From Cunninghamia lanceolata (lineage: Eukaryota; Streptophyta; Pinopsida; Cupressales; Cupressaceae), in assembly GCA_027924645.1 (NCBI GenBank), contig BSBN01001687.1, positions 6,510,001 to 6,574,000 of the forward strand: a stretch of 64,000 bases of DNA, read 5' to 3'. The position numbers and the translations under genes are program-made. Shown in pieces: positions 56,490 through 64,000 of this stretch. Positions within the stretch are counted from its first letter, which is position 1. Each line of letters starts with the position of its first letter. The notes below the pieces were generated by a model that did not search any database, was not told the DNA's origin, and saw only the letters and a list, made by a program, of their open reading frames with translations.

Positions 56490-57790
56490 ATTGGCGCATT
56501 GGATCAGGTTTCCACGATCTTCTTGTAGATTGAAATTTTGATACCTTATTGACTCTTCTTCCCCAAGCGCATTGGATGAAGGATTAAGATCCTCTCAACA
56601 TTGCTTTAGTTTGAACTCGTTTTCCTTTGCAAGGGAGTGGCGCATCACTTCAAGATGATAAGATCCTCTCAAGTTAGTGCTTTTCAAAATACTCTACCCT
56701 CTTCCCTCTTTAGCGCATTAGATGGGTAACTTGAGTTCTTCTCATATGTGGCGCAATGGATAGGTAATTTGAGATCTTCAAAAACAAAACAAACTTCATT
56801 CTCCCTTATGTGTGGCGCATTGGATAGGTAGTTTGAAATCTCCAAAAACAAACTTCATTCTCCCTTATGTGTGGCGCATTGGATGAGGCATGGAGAATCC
56901 TCTGAGTTTCTCCTTAGATAAGGATCCTCTAAACTTTATATGAAAACCTCTTTGGCGCACTAGATCACTATGTTGGAATCTCTTGAACATTGACTTAAAC
57001 CTTGTGATGTATCCTCTTTGAAGCGCCTGGAATCTCCCTTCATGGAGTCGCATTAGATGAGGCATTGGAGATCCTCTAGAATTCACCTTGGATGCTTGAT
57101 TTAAGCGCTTAGGTTTAATGTTTGGAAGTCTTCCTTTCCTAGATGTGATGTTTTCTAGATAGGCGCATTGGATGGGATAAAGAAGATCCTCTAGTTTTTG
57201 GCGCATTAGATAAGCTTTTGAAATCCTCTCAAACTAGATCCTTCTTAATTCAAAAACCTTAAGACTTCTCCTTCCTTCTAGGTGGCGCATCAGTTGAGCT
57301 TTTCAAATCTTCTAGTCTCTCTTCAAAATTTAGATTTTGGAATCAATCCTTCTACCCTAGCGCATTGGTTGAGGTTTGGAAATCCTCTGGATACTTATCA
57401 TTTTAATTTCTTCCAAAATTCGTTCCAAGACTTGTCTTTTAATTTTCGCATTAGTTAAGTGTTTGAAATCCTTATCTTTTCCTTCAAAATGATGCTTTTA
57501 GCTTGGGCGCATTAGATGATTGATTGAAATCCTCATGTTTTTACGCATTAGTTCAAGGCATTGAGATCCTCATGCTCTTGCGCATTAGATAGCATGTATA
57601 AATTCCTCTGGAATTCGCATCAAAAGGCATGAAAAATCTTCTAAAATCGCATCACTTCAAAGCTTGAAAATCCTTTAAAATTTTCGCATCACTTCAAAAC
57701 TTGAAATCTTTTAACATTTTCGAATCACTTCAAGGTTTCAGAATCGCATCACTTCAAGGTTTTAGATGGGCGCATTGGTTCATCAAGTGG
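56490..57790. repeat. Degenerate GCGCATT-type repeat block inside the A1 LTR
   Basis: About 25 units of 35-80 bp share the form 'GCGCATTGGATGAGG...tt.gAAATCCTCT' (for example at 56567, 56722, 56815, 56872, 57163, 57284, 57360, 57507, 57580). Toward the right they shorten to 'cgcatcacttcaa...'. The block occupies the same place, between the ORF region and the hairpin, as the AGGCGCC block of copy A2. It is a different sequence with a similar GGCGC-centred design. No coding frame is maintained. Confidence 0.88.
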
Positions 57791-57925
57791 AAATCCTCAT
57801 CTTATCTTGCAGTTGAGAGCGCTTTTTTTCTCGCGATTTTGCGCCACTTAAGTGACTCGTCGCACTAGATGAGCTTTTCAAATCCTCTGGAAGAGTCGGG
57901 CGTTTTTCAGGGTCGCGAGGGTAAA

Positions 57926-57986
57926 GGTATATTGAAAAATATATTTAAGTATAAGTTGATATACTTTAAATATTTTTCAATATACC
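57926..57986. repeat. Conserved LTR hairpin, left LTR of A1
   Basis: A 61-bp near-perfect inverted repeat: arms of about 27 nt starting GGTATATTGAAAAATAT around a short loop, with one or two bulges. Very AT-rich. It is the counterpart of 44657-44708 and 62216-62275. Confidence 0.9.
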
Positions 57987-58371
57987 TTTCAGGATGTTTG
58001 AGATAGGTCTCGAATCCACCAGATTTAACATGCAAAATCTAGAATTTGGAGGATTCACCAGATTTCAGACTTAGTCATTTTTTCAGGATTTTCAGGATTT
58101 CAGGCTCCAGACTTAGTCTTTTCAGGGTCTCAAACATACTTCAGGATTGATCTCAACATTCATTATCTGGATGGGATTTGATCACAATTCTTCATCACTG
58201 CAAGTTGATCTGCCTCCTAATCATGAACCAACGATCGTAGAAGAGGAAATCATTACCGGATCGGCAGAGGAAGATGAGCCAGGACATCATCAAAATCTCA
58301 TTGAAAGCACAGAGCTCAAAAAAGGGGGTCCCTATTCCTAATGGGGTGATGTGTGATTTGGTCACAACATC

Positions 58372-58390
58372 TGGCGACTCCACTAGAGGA
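58372..58390 (+). promoter_or_regulatory. PBS-like motif after the A1 left LTR
   Basis: TGGCGACTCCACTAGAGGA lies two bases after the LTR end. It resembles the TGGCGACTCC(G/A)CTGGGGA-type PBS used by plant Tat/Ogre-type Ty3 elements, with exact identity over the first ten bases and imperfect identity after. The equivalent position in A2 is eroded. If real, it makes the element plus-oriented. Confidence 0.55.
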
Positions 58391-60943
58391 ATGTTCATGA
58401 ACATTTCGAAAACACAGATGCAAAGCCCACTCAAAGAATATTAAATCACCGTCCTCAATCGTAAACGATGCAAAAACGAGCTTAAAAGGGAAAGGAATCA
58501 TAAATTGGATCAAGACACTACATCTCCTGATGTGTGATTAAAGATTGATTGCGATTAAAACAATTTCTCGAATGTTCTAAAGATAAACAAATGTCAAGTT
58601 TCAACATTTCCATGTACACCCACACACTAGATCAAATAAACACGACTACTCGATCAAAGAATCAGAACCAATTGCCAGCGCGACTATCCATATCTGAAGT
58701 TTGAAGTGCAAGCACTTAGGTTCATTCCCATCCCTTAGAAACCAGGATCGACTAAGCCAACTTGTCTCAAGCTAGGTAAATTCATGAAAAGCGAATGGAT
58801 GGATACATACACGGATGAAATGGGCGAATGATAATATGCAATGACATGTAAATGATATCAAATGGAGTGATGATGGAATGATAGTGAAAATGCAATGAGA
58901 CAATGTGTCTCTATCATGACGCCTGTTTGCCAGGTTTTCGCCAAGATACTTATCCATGGCGCCCGTTTGCCGGGTTTTCACCAGTGAACGAAATTTTTTC
59001 TCTTTACTATTTTTTATTTTTTTGTTTTTTCTTTTCTTTTTTCTTTTTCTTTTGTTTTTTTCTTTTTTGAATGATGACCATTACACACGGCGCCTGTTTG
59101 CCAGGTTTTCACCGAGGTAACGAATGGAAAGAACTCAAGAGTCTGATTCTGCGGATGACGCGATGATCCACACATAAAATCGTGTCAAGTTGTGATACTT
59201 ACAAATGTTGGCAGGAAAGAATAACATGATAGGGTGAAGGGAACGAAATTGGATGATGGCGAATTATGAAGTGGATTATAAAATGGATGTATGAAAGCGT
59301 ATTCAACCATAAACCAGATGAATGGCGAGATATGCTGAACAGCGGGAAATAGACATGGACGGTGAATAAGTAAATGAGATGGAATGGAATCACAATCAAC
59401 GTCCGTTCATATCAATCTAAATTGCGAAGCTTGCAAGTGGAAAGGGGAATGTATAATAGGGAACGGGAATGGTGACTTGGAAATTAAGAATGACAACTTC
59501 ATGACCTTCACGAACTTAGAATGTCCTTTTGATTTTGGTTCGTGGGATGAAATAATTTAGGGATGGAATGGAAATAGAAATGGAATAATTGGATGGATTG
59601 GATGCGATAACCGCTTTAGAGTCGGCTATAATTACCCAGAACTTCATTTCTCAAGCATTTCTGGACTTAAAAGTACAGCATGAAATATCTTTTGAACATG
59701 CCTGGCTTAGGATTTTTGGCATTTGTATCATGAGGCATAGAGATCTTTGGATTTTCAGGAATCTCTTGGCTTGATAGGTAAAAGCATCCAAGTATTTATT
59801 TTACGAAGTGTGGGGAATGGGTGGAGGAATTTGCAAGCTTCTCGATTAGATGACACTTACGTTTGTTAATCATGACTAGGAGATGGGTGAAAGGGATAAA
59901 GGTATGGATAGTTATATGTCTTGAGATTTTGAAGGCGAAATGGATACATGTAATAGATGGAATAGGAAAACGATAAATTTCAAATGGAATGGAGTAGGAA
60001 TACCAACATCTTGATTTTGACCTGTATACCGTGGATAAGGTCATTTGAAAAGGAGATTGACATGGAAAACTCCAAGTGCTTGATTTTGACTTCAACTTTT
60101 ATCCTTCTGGAGTATACAACGAACACAGGACCATATAAATGATTCAGACACTAGACTCAAATTCATTATTGGATGAAGAATGCAACGTGGATGGAGGTTT
60201 TATTGCGTTGAAATGAAATGGATGGAAGATTTTATTGTAGTATGAGATGTGGTAAGCGGGATGACGGAGAAGGAAGTATGCAAAATACTTATTATGGAAT
60301 GGAATTGAAATCATAAATTACCTTGGGATTTTCACTTGATCCAGGCTTACAAAGGCTTTCCTAGGAACTTCGGGATCATTAAGATGTGTAAGAAACCTCA
60401 AAATACTTCAGTCAATACCGAACAACTGATTCATCTCCTAAGATCAAGCAGTCACGCTATCTGATACTAGTGATGGAATCCACGGGAAATCCATCAATCA
60501 TAACTTAAGTTTCTCAAAGGAACAAAGAAGAACTCATAAAATTAGATTTGGCATTTTAAAATATTATGTTCAGAAGATAATGGTGTCAAGACACAATATA
60601 TGATTAGTGTCCCAGTCAAGTTCAGAGTTTGCTTTGTCAACAATTGAAAACAATAATCCATCAATCCTAAGAGTTTCATGAATAAATGTTTAGGAAATGA
60701 GCTAACATACTCTAGTGAAAGTATACCAAATGTCTTTTAGATATACACCACCTTGTCAAGAATTAAAAACCCTCAAAACAACTACTCTAAAAGCACAAAG
60801 CAAAAAACAAAACAACTAAACTATGAAAAGCAAGAAATTCTTGAGTCAAATGACATCAAGACAAGCAAATCTAATCTAAGAAAACCAAAACAACTGAAAG
60901 AAAATCCTATCCTAACTATATACAAACCAGCCCCTCAGGGAAT
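58391..60943 (+). mobile_element. Internal leader of element A1, noncoding
   Basis: The first ~1.1 kb parallels the A2 leader. The repeated phrase 'cgcc(t/c)gtttgcc(a/g)ggtttt' occurs at about 58920, 58960 and 59091, and a T-rich tract lies at 58985-59070. From 59500 to 60943 I see no open frame of interest on either strand. No gag is present in either orientation. Confidence 0.65.
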
Positions 60944-62082
60944 TCATGGCTGGAAATAGTGTTTTAGGAACTGCCCGTTGACAGGCAGTGGAACATCTTC
61001 TCCAGTCAAAGTCTTCAACTTGAAAGCGTTCTCTCCTAGGATCTCAGCAATCTGGTATGGGCCCTTCCAGAGGTAATTGAACTTGTCGTGATCGCCTCGC
61101 CGTTCATGTGCCTTGTCCCAATATAAAACCAGATCAGAAATTCTGAAGGCTTTCACTCTCGCCTGACGATCAAACCAACGCTTGACCACTCCTTGATGCT
61201 TCATAAACTTATCTAGGGCCATGTCTCGCTTCTCTTCCAGATGCAGGAGCTGTGATAATCTTGTTTGTACTTGTTCATCTTCGTCTAAATAGTCTTGCAT
61301 GAACTGCAAGGTTGGAATCCTCAATTGTATTGGGAAGATGGGATCCTGCCCATAAACCAGGTGATATGGAGAAGTACCCAGAGAAGACTTGACTCGAGTT
61401 CTGTCTGCCCAAAGAGCGAACTTCAGCGGTGTATGCCAGTCTCTCGGGTTCTTATCCAGTAGTTTCTTGATTGCGTTCAAAAGGTTCCTATTTGTGGATT
61501 CAGCCAGGCCATTACCCTGCGGGTAATAGTTTGATGAAAATTTCAGAGTTATTCCATATTCAAAGGCCTAATTAGAAAATCTGAGTGATGAAAACGCAGG
61601 GCCATTGTCGCATACAAGGGCGCTGAGACAACCAAATCTGGTAATTATGTTCTCTAGAAACTTGATCACTACTTCGAAGGTGCAGAACTTCAAAGCATGA
61701 GCTTCTGTCCATCTAGTGCAGTAGTCTGTCGCAGTCAAGATATATCTATGCGGTGTAGAAGACGGTGGGTTTATCATGCCAATAAAATCTAATCCCCACT
61801 TGGCAAAAGGCCTGAATTCAACAACCGGCTGTAGAGGCATGGCTGGGTTTCGTTCTCTTGAAGCGGCTATCTGACAAATGTGGCAAGTTTTGACGTGCTG
61901 ATGAGCATCTTGAAATAGTTTTGGCCAATAATAGCCTGCCCTTAATATCTGATTCGCCGTTGCCAGCTCACCACCGTGGCAAGTTCCGAACTTGTCATGA
62001 AATTGTTCCATAATGCTCTTGGCTTCGCTTCTACCAACACACCTCAGGTAGATCCCTTCATGATTCTGTCTGAATAAAACTG
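60944..62082 (-). pseudogene. Ty3/gypsy integrase fragment inside element A1
   Basis: The minus strand from 62082 reads FRQNHEGIYLRC, then the zinc-binding HHCC part (FHDKFGTCHGG ... VKTCHICQI). The DDE core follows: WGLDFIG, then VCDNGPAF, then PQGNGLAEST, with D-35-E spacing if the interrupting TAG near 61552 is counted as a residue. A C-terminal domain ends in LPVNGQFLKHYFQP and a stop at 60944. The chromodomain is absent, and the C-terminus resembles Tat/Athila-type elements. Apart from the one TAG the frame is intact. The protein would join retroelement DNA to the host chromosome. Upstream pol is missing: at 62083 the frame meets LTR sequence abruptly. Its orientation is opposite to that implied by the PBS. 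Confidence 0.9.
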
Positions 62083-62658
62083 ATCCTCATCTTATCTTGC
62101 AGTTGAGAGCGCTTTTTTTCTCGCGATTTTGCGCCACTTAAGTGCCCCGTCGCACTAGATGAGCTTTTCAAATCCTCTGGAAGAGTCGGGCATTTTTCAG
62201 GGTCGCGAGGGTAAAGGTATATTGAAAAATATATTTAAGTATAAGAAATATACCTTAAATATTTTTCAATATACCTTTCAGGATGTTTGAGATAGGTCTC
62301 GAATCCACCGGATTTAACATGCAAAATCTAGAATTTGGAGGATTCACCAGATTTCAGACTTAGTCATTTTTTCAGGATTTTCAGGATTTCAGGCTCCAGA
62401 CTTAGTCTTTTCAGGGTCTCAAACATACTTCAGGATTGATCTCAACATTCATTATCTGGATGGGATTTGATCACAATTCTTCATCACTGCAAGTTGATCT
62501 GCCTCCTAATCATGAACCAACGATCATAGAAGAGGAAATCATTACCGGATCGGCAGAGGAAGATGAGCCAGGACATCATCAAAATCTCATTGAAAGCACA
62601 GAGCTCAAAAAAGGGGGTCCCTATTCCTAATGGGGTGATGTGTGATTTGGTCACAACA
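62083..62658 (+). mobile_element. Right LTR of A1, truncated to the last 576 bp
   Basis: It aligns with 57793-58369 from 'atcctcatcttatcttgcag' to CACAACA. I count about five single-base differences plus a changed hairpin loop, so the two LTR parts are very similar and the insertion is fairly recent. The first ~6 kb of this LTR is missing, replaced by the integrase junction. Confidence 0.93.
62216..62275. repeat. Conserved LTR hairpin, right LTR of A1
   Basis: The arms are the same as in the left LTR. The loop differs ('aagaaatatacctt' versus 'aagttgatatacttt'), although the flanks are nearly identical. Confidence 0.88.
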
Positions 62659-62663
62659 CGACC
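62659..62663. repeat. Right target-site duplication (CGACC) of element A1
   Basis: Exact copy of 51810-51814, directly after the CACAACA terminus at 62658. Confidence 0.93.
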
Positions 62664-62870
62664 CATTGGCCATAATATACCCCCTATCTTCCACACATTG
62701 ACACAACAAGACAAAGAACCCTTGAGCACTAAGATAAATGTCAATAGTGCCTTTTACTTTGTCAAACCAATTTTCATTACCCAAGCATGCAGATCTACTA
62801 GTCTTGGCCATAAAGCGTTAAAACAACATATCAACCCTCTACTAGAAAATTTTTCTTCCTCAGAAACAAC
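62664..62870 (-). pseudogene. DUF4283-type retroelement ORF, upstream half
   Basis: The minus strand encodes DKVKGTIDIYLSAQGFFVLL, then CVEDRGYIMANGS, stopping at the element boundary. The next codons of the family (WIWDK...LLLKPW) are found at 51809 and below, in the same frame after removal of the insert. Upstream of about 62820 the frame is broken by shifts. This is a dead LINE ORF1-like copy that served as the insertion target. Confidence 0.8.
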
Positions 62871-64000
62871 ATCATGACCCAAGAAAGGATCATGTGCTCA
62901 TTAGAACAAGGGATCAGATTTAGCCACTGCATTTGAGGAGCCAACCTTGTTGACTCATTCTCACCCACCATTTCTTGCACCTCATTTGCTAATGCACACC
63001 TATCAGACTAAAACAAAGATATTCCAGTTTTACCTTGCTTCTTTGAAGATTCGCTCACCCCTTTAACATTGCTTGGTTTGCAAGGAGTAACCAGGGCTTC
63101 AGGCCCCTTCACACCGATAGCAGGGGGTCTATAGCTGACTTTACAACCTCACTGGGTAGACCATAAGCCTCCAAACCTGCCATGACTCTGCCTGCCTCTT
63201 GCAATAGAACCTGCATTGTGGCCACCTCGAGGGTACACACTAGGGTTTCCTACTGTTTGAGCGAGAGAAGAAATTTGAAATTCCATCAAGCTTCATCTCC
63301 ACTAGCCGGAGAGGTGCATTGCCAATTGTGTTATGAAGGGCTTAAAAAAGGTGAAATACCAAAAATATAGAGAAGACTCCAAAAAAAGATTTTCAAAAAT
63401 CTTCATAAATCTGCCCAAGACTGCCACTTGGATGAGTTGAGATGTTTTCTAGATTAGTGGTTTATATTATAGTTGTCTATGTTGGAAGACCTCTTCCTTT
63501 TCAATTTGATTTTGGGATGAAGAGAAATACAAATACATTCTGAAATACTTGAACAGTCCTCACCATTGTCATTCATTATCAGAAGATTCTTCAAGAGTAT
63601 CTAAAGAAGAAGATGAAATAGCCTTTTATCTACCAATTTGGATTGTTATGACAATTGTTTAAATGGATCTGTGCCCCTCAATTCCTGTAACGACATTCCC
63701 TTAAGTCATAACAAGAAGTCAGATAATTCTGTATCCAGGAGCCCTTGCAAAGACACTGCATTATAAGTGTCCCAATCAACTTCAGCAACAACAGTCCATT
63801 CTCAGATAGCAGTCCTCCATTTTTTAGCTCCTTCTCATTATCAAATCAAGCCAATAAATCCATATGTGCTTTAGAGGTATTGAAAACTGAGAAATTTCAA
63901 ATTGGTAAGCTACTCATGCTCACCAGACAGAAGGCTGTCAAAAAAGGAACAAAACTTTATACTGCATCCTTTTCAGGATATACTTTCTCAAAGTTGGATG
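62871..64000. other. Unassigned flank, possibly the N-terminal part of the decayed DUF4283 ORF
   Basis: Minus-strand translation between 63250 and 62870 gives coding-like but frameshifted text. It could be the N-terminal extension of the interrupted ORF. From 63400 to 64000 I see no feature. Confidence 0.35.

Larger units (their letters stand above)
51815..58369 (+). mobile_element. Giant (6.55-kb) left LTR of family-A retrotransposon A1
   Basis: The left boundary is set by the CGACC duplication and the start TGTTGATGATTG shared with A2. The right boundary is the CACAACA end, followed by TC and a PBS-like motif. The last 577 bp (57793-58369) are repeated at 62083-62658, proving LTR identity for that part. 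The rest is LTR by position and by its parallel with A2. Order: a ~1-kb leader-like segment, the long minus-strand reading frame (52816-55938), ~550 bp AT-rich DNA, a GCGCATT repeat block (56490-57790), a hairpin (57926-57986) and an end segment with a 64-codon frame (58147-58341). Plus orientation is assumed from the PBS. The integrase inside the element points the other way. Confidence 0.85.

Noticed and set aside
58147..58341. Repeated 64-codon plus-strand frame in both A1 LTRs as a small gene
   Set aside because: Present in both LTR copies simply because the LTR is duplicated. It is not visible in A2 and has no recognisable domain. Kept only as a remark on the LTR.

Overview
This window looks like intergenic, retrotransposon-dominated nuclear DNA of a large-genome seed plant. 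I favour a conifer or other gymnosperm, but that is inference: gene density is very low, decayed Ty3/gypsy elements are nested inside each other, one retrotransposon has LTRs of several kilobases, and the one clear gene is of a plant-specific type. No species can be named from sequence alone. I see no rRNA, tRNA, CRISPR array or prokaryotic operon.

Host gene. The only well-supported protein-coding gene is at 23195-25307 (+), a two-exon class-A-type plant GATA transcription factor of about 642 residues. Plant GATA factors normally carry one zinc finger. This one carries four finger units, three with full C-X2-C-X18-C-X2-C spacing, inside an internal tandem repeat. The stop codon lies inside the repeat pattern, and the decayed start of a further unit is readable in the 3' untranslated DNA.

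Left part (1-22.7 kb). AT-rich DNA holds a ~105-bp tandem repeat (4.34-4.64 kb), an exact 5 x 404-bp array with A-B-A-B-A higher-order structure (8404-10423), a LINE-ORF1-like retroposed pseudogene with zinc knuckle and poly(A) (12.72-14.97 kb, minus), a Ty3 protease remnant (15.04-15.42 kb, minus) and a possible LINE-like tail (to 20.37 kb).

Middle (25.4-41.1 kb). A minus-strand Ty3/gypsy element has its PBS at 39164, gag at 38.0-38.96 kb, protease and the lead-in to RT down to 37405. The rest of RT, RNase H and integrase lie at 28825-27225. Between the halves is ~8.6 kb of nested plus-strand retroelement DNA with an LTR at 28826-30640, a PBS and a minisatellite.

Right part (41.1-64 kb). 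Two copies of an unusual LTR family (called family A here) dominate. Copy A1 (51815-62658) is a complete insertion flanked by the 5-bp duplication CGACC. It sits in a DUF4283-type retroelement ORF whose reading frame is restored if the insert is removed. Its left LTR is ~6.55 kb and contains a 1,040-codon reading frame broken by one amber codon, degenerate GCGCATT-type repeats and a conserved hairpin. Copy A2 (41119-45043 plus leader to 46143) has a 3.9-kb LTR without the reading frame. A minus-strand Ty3 gag-protease element lacking RT and integrase (46144-49152) abuts the A2 leader. A G-rich hAT-like non-autonomous DNA transposon with a perfect 8-bp target duplication lies at 49883-50723.

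Except for the GATA gene, the coding sequences seen here are mobile-element proteins in various states of decay.
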